DNA from: Paenibacillaceae bacterium
GTDB lineage: Bacteria > Bacillota > Bacilli > Paenibacillales > Paenibacillaceae
Direction: 5' to 3'
DNA length: 64,000 nucleotides
Assembly (NCBI GenBank): GCA_004134985.1
Contig: REGQ01000026.1
Coordinates: forward strand, 31,732 to 95,731
Shown here: positions 53,056 through 62,114 of the stretch, piece after piece
Layout: every line of letters starts with the position of its first letter
Position numbering within the stretch: the first letter of the stretch is position 1
Program-made: the position numbers and the translations under genes
Notes under the pieces: generated by a model
Seen by the model: only the letters and a program-made list of their open reading frames with translations
Told to the model about the DNA's origin: nothing
Database searches by the model: none

Positions 53056-54474
53056 CTACAGTCCTTTGATCGCTGCCATCGGTTTGCATTTGGCAACGAC
53101 ATCCGCCAGCCCGGCCCCTGCGACACTATCGATAATTTGATCCACATCCTTGTAGGCCTGCGGACATTCATCAAGAATCGCAGCAAGTGAGCGGTGATTG
53201 ACGAGGATTTCATCTTCTGTTCCTACCTGGAGCGATTGCTGGAATTGATCGACCGTGACCATTTCCTTCGTCGCTCGACGGGACCTTGCCCGACCTGCGC
53301 CATGGCAGATGGAATAGAAGTTTTTCACCCCTTCTTCCCGTCCAACCATAATGTAGGACGATGTCCCCATCGAACCGGGGATCAGCGCCGGATGGCCGGT
53401 TGCCTTGTAAGCTGGTGTATTCAAAAAATGCTTCGGCGGCAAGGCACGCGTCGCCCCCTTGCGGTGAACGAGCATCGGTTCAGTGCGATGAAATTCCTGC
53501 AGTGCATAGTTATGCATCAGATCATACAGCACAGGCATTTCCAGTCCGCTCCCGAACACATCGCGGAATGCTTCACGCACGCCATAGGCGATCATATGCC
53601 GATTGCTGACAGCGAAATTCAGCGCGGAATACATCAAGTTCAAGTAACGCTGCCCTTCCTGACTGGCGATTGGCGCATACAGCAGATTGCGATCGGGGTT
53701 TTGCACACCCCAGCTTTCCATCACTTCGCGAAACACTTTCGTATATTCCTGGCCCAGCTTCGCGCCCCATGCTCTTGAGCCGGAATGGATCATGACGACG
53801 ACCTGACCGTCAAACAGTCCCCAAGCATCAGCGGTTGCACGCTGCGTTTCCTCGATTTCGAGGTACTGAATTTCAATGAAATGGTTGCCTCCGCCGAGCG
53901 TTCCCAGCTGCCCATGCGCATATTTGCCAATTTGGTCCGGTAGTTCGTCAAGGTAACGGGTGTCGTACTTGAAGACCGCTTGCTCGACATGGGTTAGCCA
54001 CTGCTCATCTGGGATGTAGGCTTCGGGCAGTCCCTTCAATCCGTGCCGCACCACTTCCATAATATCGATATCAGCATAATTGGAATTTTTGCGTTCATGG
54101 GTTGGTACGTAAGTTTCAATCGCCTTGATTAGCGCCCTGCGCACATCCTTATCCTGGATATCCTTCTTATGCAGCGATGTCGTGTGCACCCGCATTCCGC
54201 AACCAATATCTACGCCGACAATAGAAGGGGATACGAACCCGTTGCGCATATTCCAGACCGCTGTTGTGCCGATGCACGTACCGATGCCCACATGCGCATC
54301 CGGGGTATAGCTCATATATACGTTGCGCGGGATGCGCAAATTGTTGTCCGCCATTTCATACACTTTTGTCCCAAAGCTCTCCAGCACCTCAGGGTTCGCG
54401 AATACGTGCAGGCTGCCGTGCGCAAGCTCCATTTCGTAATGGTTGCTGCCATGCGTAATTGCTTTTGTTTCCAT
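53056..54474 (-). CDS. rtcB: RtcB-family RNA ligase
   Basis: 472 residues. RtcB joins RNA 3'-phosphate (or 2',3'-cyclic phosphate) ends to 5'-hydroxyl ends using GTP and Mn. Metal ligands and catalytic motifs are all present: DIGCGMR (Asp89, Cys92), GGGNHF (His198), IHSGSR (His230), MHNYALQE (His321), HRKGATRALP and the guanylylated His391 in CHGAGRARSR. Start at 54474 from GGAGGG seven bases upstream; a longer frame of 112 residues reads through the regulator's promoter and is rejected. It is divergent from two WYL regulators and followed by a structured non-coding stretch and a slipin gene, a layout suggesting a stress-induced RNA-repair unit. Confidence 0.93.
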   Translation of the reverse strand: METKAITHGSNHYEMELAHGSLHVFANPEVLESFGTKVYEMADNNLRIPRNVYMSYTPDAHVGIGTCIGTTAVWNMRNGFVSPSIVGVDIGCGMRVHTTSLHKKDIQDKDVRRALIKAIETYVPTHERKNSNYADIDIMEVVRHGLKGLPEAYIPDEQWLTHVEQAVFKYDTRYLDELPDQIGKYAHGQLGTLGGGNHFIEIQYLEIEETQRATADAWGLFDGQVVVMIHSGSRAWGAKLGQEYTKVFREVMESWGVQNPDRNLLYAPIASQEGQRYLNLMYSALNFAVSNRHMIAYGVREAFRDVFGSGLEMPVLYDLMHNYALQEFHRTEPMLVHRKGATRALPPKHFLNTPAYKATGHPALIPGSMGTSSYIMVGREEGVKNFYSICHGAGRARSRRATKEMVTVDQFQQSLQVGTEDEILVNHRSLAAILDECPQAYKDVDQIIDSVAGAGLADVVAKCKPMAAIKGL

Positions 54475-54562
54475 TGTCGATCCCTCCGATAACTTCCTGA
54501 TGACCTTATTTTCGCTCATTTGCTGCTCAACGAACATGGTGAAAGTATGACGACTCAAAATT

Positions 54563-54581
54563 AATGGAGTATTTCTCCATT
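54563..54581. promoter_or_regulatory. Dyad between rtcB and the WYL regulator genes
   Basis: AATGGAG-TATTT-CTCCATT, a perfect 7-bp inverted repeat with 5-base spacer, midway in the 182-base gap between the two divergent starts. It is the best candidate operator for the WYL regulators (inference). Confidence 0.5.
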
Positions 54582-54656
54582 TCTTTTGGATGCTCTGTTC
54601 CAAGACGATTTCCCCTGTTACAATAAATAGCAATGATGAAAAACGGGGGAAGATGG

Positions 54657-56006
54657 ATGGCGAGAGAAAGCTTTGACAAGGAAATTCAGTTTTTGCGAAT
54701 GCTGGCATTGACGAGCGGCGCCTACAGCCGCCAGCAAATCGCTGAGCGTCTCGGCATTTCCGTTCATACCTTTGACAAGACGATTCGGCGGCTGAAGGAA
54801 ATTGCCGCAACGGTTCAGGAAACCTCCGCGGCGGCGGTCAACCCGGAGTCTGCGGCAGCATCCAATACGGATTTTGCTGATATGCTGCGGCTCAGCTATT
54901 ACGAGTCTGCCGATCCGCTGCTGCTGTTTCTATACCGCGCCAAGTCATTAAAAGAAACGGAGAGCCACCGTCTGGCTTTTCTTTTGACCCTCCTTCAGCA
55001 AGAGACACACAGCGCACAATCACTACTGGATGCGTGCAGCAATACGATGCCTGCCGACCTTCCACTGCCGGATGAGAAGACGATCCGCAACGATCTGAAG
55101 TATTTAGAGAGCGTGGGTGTCATTCGCCGTATGGGAACGAGTCGCCCCTATATGTACCGCCTGCATAATGAGCTGGTCAGCGGGCTGGATGATGAGGAAC
55201 TGCTTGCCCTTTATGATTTTGTCGATGTGATGGCCAATACCAGAGTTCCATCCGTGCAAGGCTATCTGCTCCGAGACAGCTTGAAAAAAGCGCTGCGGCT
55301 GCAGGGGCGAGAGGCGGATATCGCGGTTCCCTTTCTATATAAATATCATTACTACTCGCGCATTTTGGATGAGGCGCATGTGTACACCTTTGCGGAGGCG
55401 ATTCGCTGTCGGCAGAAAGTAAAAGTGCTGTACTTCACCCCCAAGAAGCAAAAAAGCTACGCCTCACGCAACACAAATCCGTTATTCGAGCGGGAAGCCG
55501 AAGGATATTCCGAGATCATTCTGCCCTTGAAGATGGTCTACGACCATCAATATGGCAGATGGTATTTACTTGGCCATACCAGGCGAAAAGGGATAATGAA
55601 ATTTCGCATGGAGGGTCTGACCCAGATCGAAATCCAAGAGGCGGTTGCGGAGGATTATTATGCCGGGAAACTGGCTGAACTGGAACAATCGATCCGCTTC
55701 AGCTGGCTGATCGATACTGGCGATCCAGTTAAAGTCAGCGCACGTTTCTATCATCCAGGCAAATGGGAACCTAACTTCATTAAAGAGCGTGTACTGCTGC
55801 AAGGACAGTGGGGCCAAATTACGGAAGAGACGGATGAGTTCTTTATTTATGAAATAACAGTCAATGGATTGACCGAAATCCGGCCGTGGCTGCGCAGCTT
55901 CGGCTCAAGCTGCGAGGTGCTTGAGCCGCCTGCACTGCGGGAAGCGTTCATTGCTGAATGGAAGGAGTTGCAAGCATATTATGAGCCTGTTCGAGAAGAT
56001 CTTTAA
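54657..56006 (+). CDS. WYL-domain transcriptional regulator, first of a pair
   Basis: 449 residues. N-terminal winged HTH (EIQFLRMLALTSGAYSRQQI, AERLGISVHTFDKTIRRL), a second HTH-like region around 130-160 (DEKTIRNDLKYLESVGVIRR), then the WYL domain (about 255-330) with GRWYLLGH and a C-terminal WCX-like extension. WYL domains bind nucleic acid or nucleotide-like ligands and often control DNA- or RNA-damage systems (family knowledge). GGGGGA lies about eight bases before ATG 54657. Divergent from rtcB, which it probably regulates. Confidence 0.85.
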   Translation: MARESFDKEIQFLRMLALTSGAYSRQQIAERLGISVHTFDKTIRRLKEIAATVQETSAAAVNPESAAASNTDFADMLRLSYYESADPLLLFLYRAKSLKETESHRLAFLLTLLQQETHSAQSLLDACSNTMPADLPLPDEKTIRNDLKYLESVGVIRRMGTSRPYMYRLHNELVSGLDDEELLALYDFVDVMANTRVPSVQGYLLRDSLKKALRLQGREADIAVPFLYKYHYYSRILDEAHVYTFAEAIRCRQKVKVLYFTPKKQKSYASRNTNPLFEREAEGYSEIILPLKMVYDHQYGRWYLLGHTRRKGIMKFRMEGLTQIEIQEAVAEDYYAGKLAELEQSIRFSWLIDTGDPVKVSARFYHPGKWEPNFIKERVLLQGQWGQITEETDEFFIYEITVNGLTEIRPWLRSFGSSCEVLEPPALREAFIAEWKELQAYYEPVREDL

Positions 56007-56952
56007 TTATCAGATTATGGCGCGTCTGGATGAATCCGATGTGCTGCTGCTGACAGCCCATGAACGCGTCTGGCTGCGAACGATGCTGGCTCATCCGGCT
56101 GCTGCCGATGCCTTCTCTCCGGGAACACTAGTGAAGCTGCGGCAGCTTTTGTCCCCTGAGACAGCAGGTGGAGAAACAAGCAAAGCGGCTGGTGAGGTGG
56201 AACACGAGACAATAAACAAGGTGACAGGTGAGGCGGAACAAGGGACAGTAACCAATATGGCAGAAGGAACGGTGTGCGGAACGGAAGGGCAGGAGCCAAG
56301 CGAAACAATTAGCAAGGTATCATACGGGGCGGCAAGTGAACTCACTATGAATGGCGCAATAATGGAGAAAGCGTCAAGCCTGGAGCGCCATGTTTACCAT
56401 CCGCTGATTCGCCCTCTTCGCCGCTTGATAGCTGACCGTCAGGGGGTAGATCTGGCTTACCATATCCGGGACGGGCGAGCGCGTCGCTGTACGCTCGGGT
56501 TTCCTTACCGGCTGGAGTTTTCCATGGTCAAACGGGAGTGGTACCTGCTCTGGTATAACCCGCGTTACAAGCGGATGATGTCTACCAAGCTGCGGCAAAT
56601 CGCCAGCGTACAGACCGTGCCGCTTACGGAAGAAGCAGCCGGACAGTATGCGGCGAGTATGACCGCGCTTCTCGAAGCCCATAAAGAAATCGTTGAGATC
56701 GAGGTGGTGCGTATGTACAACCGCGAGCTGTCACGAATTCTATATGCATTTTCCTGCTTCGAAAAAAAGGTCGAATACGACGCGGAGACCAGTGGTTATC
56801 GCATTCGGCTGACTGTGCTCAGTGACGAGCGGGAATATTTGTTGTCCAAAATTCGCTTTCTCGGCATGCGTGTTCGAGTTGTATCCGGCATCCATTTGCA
56901 GCAGCGAATGTACGAAACAGCGACTAACGCACTGGCGCGTTATGGAGAGTAG
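55981..56952 (+). CDS. WYL-domain protein, second of the pair
   Basis: 323 residues, start ATG 55981 overlapping the first WYL gene by 26 bases. N-terminal about 50 residues are helical (LFEKIFNYQIMARLDESDVL); residues about 60-130 are a Glu/Thr/Gly-rich low-complexity stretch (GEVEHETINKVTGEAEQGT); the WYL domain follows with REWYLLWYNPRYKRMMSTKL. No clear HTH is seen. It likely forms a heteromer with the first WYL protein, as for paired PafB/PafC-type regulators (inference). Confidence 0.8.
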   Translation: MSLFEKIFNYQIMARLDESDVLLLTAHERVWLRTMLAHPAAADAFSPGTLVKLRQLLSPETAGGETSKAAGEVEHETINKVTGEAEQGTVTNMAEGTVCGTEGQEPSETISKVSYGAASELTMNGAIMEKASSLERHVYHPLIRPLRRLIADRQGVDLAYHIRDGRARRCTLGFPYRLEFSMVKREWYLLWYNPRYKRMMSTKLRQIASVQTVPLTEEAAGQYAASMTALLEAHKEIVEIEVVRMYNRELSRILYAFSCFEKKVEYDAETSGYRIRLTVLSDEREYLLSKIRFLGMRVRVVSGIHLQQRMYETATNALARYGE

Positions 56953-57396
56953 GCTTGATTAGTTGGCGGGTGGTTATGGTTAGTATGGAGAGTTTGAGGC
57001 GTTGGCGTATGTGTGATGTGTGAGTTTGGTGCGTTGGTGTGCGTGTGTGAGTTTGATGCTTTGGCGTATGCGCGGTGCTTGTGTGTGATGCATTGGCTTA
57101 TATGTGGTGCGTTCACTCTTGACTAAGATAATTTGGCGGACACACGTTCCGCTATTTCGCCATTTTGGGGTGTTTTGGCCTGCTACGCGGACACACGTTC
57201 CGCTATTTCTTTAAAAAGCATGAATTTAGACGGTTTTGGAACAATTAACGGAACGTGTGGCCGCGAAAATCACAAAAGCGGCAATTTGTCACAAATAGCG
57301 GATTCTCTGTCCGCTTAATTGTTCGAGACAGTTGGACGCGTGTGTGCACCTGTCCACGACCTGTTCAAGGCTGTTGGACGGACGTCTGTAACCAGT
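56953..57396. other. Intergenic region with short repeats
   Basis: A degenerate GT-rich tandem repeat (TGTGTGAGTTTGrTGCnTTGGCG-like, 56990-57115) is followed by two direct copies of GCGGACACACGTTCCGCTATTT (about 57134 and 57186) and inverted or partial copies near 57246 and 57298. A related copy is at about 28111. No gene is seen. Confidence 0.6.
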
Positions 57397-57591
57397 TCAT
57401 CGCTTTTTCCTCAAAATAGCTGCCAGCAAGATCACGATTATCCAAGGCACAATATAAACGGTTATCCATTCGAAGCCCTCTTTCAGCTTAGCAAACGAGC
57501 CTTCTCCTGATACAATACCAGAGAACAGTACAATTGTAATAAATAGATACAATGCAAAAAGTGACAGATGAAACAGCCGCTTGCCGTTCAT
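57397..57591 (-). CDS. Small two-helix membrane protein
   Basis: 64 residues: MNGKRLFHLSLFALYLFITI as first helix, then a short Gly/Lys-rich loop, then VYIVPWIIVILLAAIL and a basic tail. Fits a small hypothetical membrane protein; no family is recognised. GGTGGAG lies very close upstream of ATG 57591; TTG 57603 is an alternative start. It lies downstream of the MacB-like operon on the same strand but 300 bases away. Confidence 0.55.
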   Translation of the reverse strand: MNGKRLFHLSLFALYLFITIVLFSGIVSGEGSFAKLKEGFEWITVYIVPWIIVILLAAILRKKR

Positions 57592-57898
57592 AGTCTCCAC
57601 CAACCTCTCCCTTAACTGTTATACACGCGCGCTCCCAGTATAAAACAATTACCTGATGGTGTCAGCGGCTTTTTTTGAACCAGATAACACAATGTCGGAC
57701 CAAGCTGATCCTTCGCCTGCGTTCCGGAAGGAGTTGTGTGCACTGGCGCTCCCACCAAAAGAACCTCCCGCCCACGTGTGGTTGACTGCCAACACGTATC
57801 GCCCCACCGCGCGGTGGGAGCTGCGCGCGGTGCAGAAAGTACTGCATGCATGGGATTGCTCCCATCGGGCTGAAGGTTCATTTTTCTCTTGCATCTCT
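57592..57898. other. Intergenic region after the MacB-like permease
   Basis: Several overlapping open frames exist on both strands here but none has a ribosome site or recognisable features. It contains a perfect 16-bp palindrome CCCACCGCGCGGTGGG (57803-57818) in a GC-rich patch and a T7 run near 57670. Confidence 0.55.
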
Positions 57899-59068
57899 CT
57901 AGTCATACCTTAATGCATCTACCGGCTTGAGGCGCGACGCCTTGTTTGCCGGGAAAATGCCGAATGTAATGCCGATTGCAAATGAAAAAATAAAAGACAG
58001 AGCAATTGTATCCCACGTCATAATCGCCGTCGTTCCCGATTGGGTGAGCAAATACGTTGCCGCATAGCTGGCCGCTACGCCAAATGCGCCGCTCAGACCG
58101 CTGATAACCAGCGCCTCAAGCAGAAACTGGAGCAAAATATCCTTTCGCTTAGCCCCGATCGACTTGCGGATGCCAATTTCCCTTGTCCGCTCGGTAACAG
58201 AAACGAGCATAATGTTCATAATTCCGATGCCGCCCACAAGCAGTGAAATACCTGCAATGCCCGCCAACGTATTGGACAAAGTCGTGGATACGGAAGTAAT
58301 CGTCTCTATCAGATCAGCCTGATTGAAAATATTGTAGCTATTTTCATTGCCGCGAAACCTCTTGGTCAGCTCCGTCTCCAGCGCCATCTCCACAACATCC
58401 ATGTTCGCATCGCTCGCCGCCTGAATATAGACGGACTGAACACCTTTCGTTTGCAGCAGCCGTGATCCGGTTGAAATCGGAATCAGTATTTTGTTGTCAT
58501 TCGATCCGCCGAGAGAGCTTCCCTGTTTCTCCAGCAATCCAACTACCTTATAACGGTTTCCGTTCAAAGCAATCGATTGTCCTACTGGATTAGCATTGCC
58601 AAACAGCGTTTCAGCTGTTCCCGTTCCGAGCAGCGCAACCTTCTGCCTGTATTCCACATCAATGCCGGTAATATAGCGCCCGCTTTGGACATGAATACTG
58701 CGCACCTCCTCATAGGAAGCGGTGATGCCCTCGACAGACACATTGGCATTGTTGGACTTGTATTTGGCCTGCACACTTCCGCTAACGACAGGAGAGACAG
58801 CCTGGACGCCGTCAAGCTCTCCCATTTGTTCGGCTTCCTCAATGGTGAGGGAGCTGACTGCACCGCGTCCGCTAATGGTAACCGACAGCAAATTAGTGCC
58901 CAAGCTGGACATCTGCGCCTCCACCTCCTGCTTGGTGCCGCTGCCGATTGCCACCAGCGTAATAACGGAAGCTACGCCGATGACAATACCCAGCATCGTG
59001 AGCAGCGTCCGAAGCTTGTTGGCGATAATGCTTTTCCAGGCCATGCGGATTCCCTGGCTAAATTGCAC
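57899..59068 (-). CDS. MacB-like ABC permease (FtsX domain)
   Basis: 389 residues: N-terminal helix after MAWKSIIANKLRTLLTMLGI, a MacB periplasmic-type core domain (about 45-250), then three helices with GGIGIMNIMLVSVTERTREI and IRKSIGAKRKDIL, ending FPANKASRLKPVDALRYD. All are family hallmarks. The start is GTG 59068, inside the end of the ATPase gene (11-base overlap) with GGAGG eight bases upstream. Confidence 0.9.
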   Translation of the reverse strand: MQFSQGIRMAWKSIIANKLRTLLTMLGIVIGVASVITLVAIGSGTKQEVEAQMSSLGTNLLSVTISGRGAVSSLTIEEAEQMGELDGVQAVSPVVSGSVQAKYKSNNANVSVEGITASYEEVRSIHVQSGRYITGIDVEYRQKVALLGTGTAETLFGNANPVGQSIALNGNRYKVVGLLEKQGSSLGGSNDNKILIPISTGSRLLQTKGVQSVYIQAASDANMDVVEMALETELTKRFRGNENSYNIFNQADLIETITSVSTTLSNTLAGIAGISLLVGGIGIMNIMLVSVTERTREIGIRKSIGAKRKDILLQFLLEALVISGLSGAFGVAASYAATYLLTQSGTTAIMTWDTIALSFIFSFAIGITFGIFPANKASRLKPVDALRYD

Positions 59069-59759
59069 GGCTCCCCCTCCTCTCCTCCGTTATCGTGCCG
59101 TCTGTAATACGTATCACCGACTCGGCGCTTTCCGCTACTTGAGGGTCGTGAGAAATGAGCACAATTGTATGCCCTTTTTGGTGCAGATCACGGAAAATTG
59201 CCAGAACTTCCTTACCGGTTTTCGTATCGAGTGCGCCTGTCGGCTCATCCGCCAGCAGAATGGACGGTTCGCTGACCAGCGCCCTGGCGATGGCGACCCG
59301 CTGCTGCTGTCCCCCTGACAATTCCTTGGGCTTGTGATGGAGCTTGTCGGCCAGTCCCATCTGGGCGAGCACATCGGCTGCTTTGCCTCTGCGCTGCTTG
59401 GCAGGCATGCCGCGGTAGATGAGCGGAAGCTCGACATTTTCCAAACTCGATAATTGGGACAGCAGATGAAAACTTTGAAAAATAAAGCCGATTTTCTGAT
59501 TGCGAATTTCAGCCAGCCGGTTGCCGCTCATCCGATTCGTATCCTGCCCGTCGATAATATATTGGCCTGCTGTCGGCATATCCAGGCAGCCAATTATATT
59601 CATCAGGGTCGATTTGCCTGAACCTGACGGCCCGATAATCGCCATAAATTCTCCCCGGTATACTTGGAGCGAAACTTTCTTGAGGGTGACCATCGTTTCT
59701 GACCCCATTTGATACGTTTTTACGATATCCTTCATATCAATATCTATAGGTCTGTTCAT
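59058..59759 (-). CDS. MacB/LolD-type ABC ATPase
   Basis: 233 residues: Walker [10 protein letters not shown], signature [15 protein letters not shown], Walker [14 protein letters not shown]-loop [11 protein letters not shown]. Works with the FtsX permease and the adaptor gene just upstream as a tripartite export-type system. GGGGAGG is 12 bases before ATG 59759. Confidence 0.92.
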   Translation of the reverse strand: MNRPIDIDMKDIVKTYQMGSETMVTLKKVSLQVYRGEFMAIIGPSGSGKSTLMNIIGCLDMPTAGQYIIDGQDTNRMSGNRLAEIRNQKIGFIFQSFHLLSQLSSLENVELPLIYRGMPAKQRRGKAADVLAQMGLADKLHHKPKELSGGQQQRVAIARALVSEPSILLADEPTGALDTKTGKEVLAIFRDLHQKGHTIVLISHDPQVAESAESVIRITDGTITEERRGSRAI

Positions 59760-59767
59760 CTCAGATT

Positions 59768-61225
59768 TCAGCCTCCCCGCTGCATGCCGCTGCCACCAGT
59801 TCCAAAACGCATGCCACCACCGCCGGCACCGCCACCAGAAACTCCACCAGAGAACCCCCCGCTACCTCCACCCGGAAAGCCCATTGTTGCATTCTGAGTA
59901 TTGGATACTACCGCAGATGGCAAAATAACCTCTTCGCCTTCACTTAAGCCACTAACAATCTCAATATAGGTTTCATTGCTTGCGCCAACGGTTACAATTG
60001 CTACACGGCCTGCTTCCGCATTCCCGGCGGCAGTGTTCGCACCCGTTCTTCCGGTGCGTTGCCCGTCTAGCTGTCCTTGCGGCATCACTTCTCTATCGGC
60101 ACGCTGTCCTTCTAGCTCTCCTTGCGGAGTCACTTGTCTATCGGCGCGCTGTCCTTCTAGCTCTCCTTGCGGCATCACTTGTCTATCGGCACGCTGTCCG
60201 TCCAGTTGGCCTTGAGGCATCGCTTCTCTATCGGAATCCGCCGCCTGACTGCGTCCTTCACCTGAGCGCTCCCCTGCTCCTTCCGGCGAAAGCTGCGTCG
60301 TATCTGTTTGGTTGCTGGCCGCAGCAAGCAGTACCATCTTCTGAGCGCCTGCTTCCCGAATTGCCTCAATCGGCACCATCAGCACATTTTCTCTGCTGTT
60401 CACCGTTATTTCCGCCGATGCCGACATCCCTGTGCGAATGCCCTCCTGTGCAGCGAACTCAATCGTCACATCAAACAGCGCTACACCATTGGAGGCGACA
60501 CCCTCGTCCGCTATGCTGGCAACCGTCCCCTCAATATCGAGCTCCTCCAGCGCATCAAGTAAAACCGAAGCCTTTTGACCCGCTTTGACCTTGGTCACAT
60601 CCAATTCGTCCACCTGGATGACCGACTGAAGCAGGCTGTAGTCTGTAATTGTCACAACGGCTGTTCCAGACTGTACCCGCTGCCCTGTCTCCGCCACGTT
60701 CACCGCGGTTACTTTGCCCGATATCGGTGCGTTGATCGTCGTTACTTTGTCGTGTTCCTCCTTCAACTCGGCGAGTGACTTGTTGTTTGCAGCCCTGTCC
60801 AGCTTGATCGCTTCAATCTCATAGCCGATATTTTCCCGCTCGTTGTCGCTTGCCTCCGTATATTTTTTCTTTAGTCGTTCATAATCCATGTTCTGCTTGG
60901 CTATCGAGGTTTCCAGATTCTCGATGTCCTTGCTCAAGTCGGTCGGTTCATATGAAGCGATAAGTTGTCCTTCCTCGACAATGTCCCCTGTCTTGACTAC
61001 TGGTGCTGCCAATTGTCCTTCGATTACAGCTGTGACCCCTTTCGTATTGACCGCCGACACCGTACCCGAGCCTAATACCGTGACTTCTAAATCCCCTTTG
61101 ATGACTTTTGCCGTACGAACTGGTGCTGCCACAGCAGGTTTTTCTTTGAAAACATAGGGATAACCAAAATATACGATGATTGCAGCCAGCCCCATGCCAG
61201 CTAAGGCAAATGCCCATTTCTTCAA
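59768..61225 (-). CDS. HlyD/MacA-family membrane fusion protein with repeat insertion
   Basis: 485 residues: N-terminal membrane anchor, a lipoyl-like barrel split by a coiled coil (DLSKDIENLETSIAKQNMDY), beta-barrel and membrane-proximal domains. Residues about 320-395 are an insertion of four tandem 15-residue units of type MPQGQLDGQRADRQV, encoded by a 45-bp repeat (about 60055-60235). The C-terminus is Gly-rich (GGGSGGFSGGVSGGG). TTG 61225 is the only start that fits, with AAAGGGG upstream. It is the first gene of the operon and divergent from the response regulator at 61440. Confidence 0.85.
   Translation of the reverse strand: MKKWAFALAGMGLAAIIVYFGYPYVFKEKPAVAAPVRTAKVIKGDLEVTVLGSGTVSAVNTKGVTAVIEGQLAAPVVKTGDIVEEGQLIASYEPTDLSKDIENLETSIAKQNMDYERLKKKYTEASDNERENIGYEIEAIKLDRAANNKSLAELKEEHDKVTTINAPISGKVTAVNVAETGQRVQSGTAVVTITDYSLLQSVIQVDELDVTKVKAGQKASVLLDALEELDIEGTVASIADEGVASNGVALFDVTIEFAAQEGIRTGMSASAEITVNSRENVLMVPIEAIREAGAQKMVLLAAASNQTDTTQLSPEGAGERSGEGRSQAADSDREAMPQGQLDGQRADRQVMPQGELEGQRADRQVTPQGELEGQRADREVMPQGQLDGQRTGRTGANTAAGNAEAGRVAIVTVGASNETYIEIVSGLSEGEEVILPSAVVSNTQNATMGFPGGGSGGFSGGVSGGGAGGGGMRFGTGGSGMQRGG
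60055..60235 (-). repeat. 45-bp in-frame tandem repeat in the membrane fusion protein
   Basis: Four units of 45 bases encode the MPQGxLxGQRADRxV peptide. Units differ by a few codons (Gln/Glu, Asp/Glu). The insertion lies between the last beta-barrel strands, probably as a flexible loop. Confidence 0.85.
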
Positions 61226-61439
61226 ATTGTTCTTTCCCCTTTCATCGAGCCTGAGCGCTCCCTATTTCCCAATCCGCCTACTCTACGTGCGAACGGTATC
61301 ATTCATTGTCCCAACAGCACATGAAACAAGGATGAAAGGAAACTGAATGTTTGCTGAAGACCTCTGAAACGCTTGTTTTCAAAAAAAATTCCACTATACT
61401 GTAAGCAATCCTACGTTTCGCCAAAGGAAGTGGAGTACC

Positions 61440-62114
61440 ATGAAAGGCGTCAAAATACTGCTTGTCGATGACGAGCCGCATATTATCAGTTTTTTGGAAA
61501 TGGGCTTGTCCAATGAAGGCTTTGAAGTGCAAACCGCTGCTGATGGCATCAGCGGCCTTCATATAGCTGAAGAATTTGAACCGCATGTTATTATTCTGGA
61601 TGTGATGATGCCGGGAATTGACGGATTTGAAAGCTGTCGGCTGCTGAAAGACGGTGGACAACGCGTAGCAGTAATTATGCTGACGGCAAAAGATGATGTC
61701 GCAGACCGGATTAAGGGATTATCGCTGGGGGCGGATGATTACATGATAAAACCGTTCAGCTTCGGCGAGCTGCTGGCGAGAATTCAAGCGCGGCTGCGCA
61801 ATTTGTTCCCGCAGCTGTTTGGGAAGATGGTATACGGCCCCTTTCAAATTGATGATCAAAGGCGGGAAATTACGTACCGGGACAACCTGCTCAAGCTGTC
61901 TCCCACCGAATATGACCTGCTGAAATACATCGTACCTCATCACGGTGTAGTGCTTAGCAAAACGGCGATACTGGACAAAGTTTGGGGATACGATTTTGGC
62001 GGGGAGGGCAATATTGTGGAAGTCTATATCCGATCTTTGCGTGACAAGCTGGGCGATAAGGAACATCGCTTGATCCGCACGCTCAGAGGCGCCGGCTACA
62101 GGGTGGATTTATGA
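61440..62114 (+). CDS. OmpR-family response regulator
   Basis: 224 residues: receiver domain with phospho-acceptor Asp54 (VIILDVMMPGIDGF), conserved Thr/Lys (MLTAKDDVA, DYMIKPFSF) and a winged-helix output domain ending LRGAGYRVDL. GGAAGTGGAG lies before the ATG. A likely promoter (TTGTTT then TATACT at 61395-61400) is about 40 bases upstream. Overlaps the kinase gene (ATGA) and is divergent from the MacAB-like operon, which it probably controls. Confidence 0.92.
   Translation: MKGVKILLVDDEPHIISFLEMGLSNEGFEVQTAADGISGLHIAEEFEPHVIILDVMMPGIDGFESCRLLKDGGQRVAVIMLTAKDDVADRIKGLSLGADDYMIKPFSFGELLARIQARLRNLFPQLFGKMVYGPFQIDDQRREITYRDNLLKLSPTEYDLLKYIVPHHGVVLSKTAILDKVWGYDFGGEGNIVEVYIRSLRDKLGDKEHRLIRTLRGAGYRVDL

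Noticed and set aside
54475..54810. N-terminal extension of RtcB
   Set aside because: RtcB homologues begin near ATG 54474, which has a good ribosome site; the extension overlaps the divergent WYL gene.
57656..57913. Plus-strand frame of 85 residues after the MacB-like gene
   Set aside because: Competing frames of similar length exist on both strands and none has a ribosome site.
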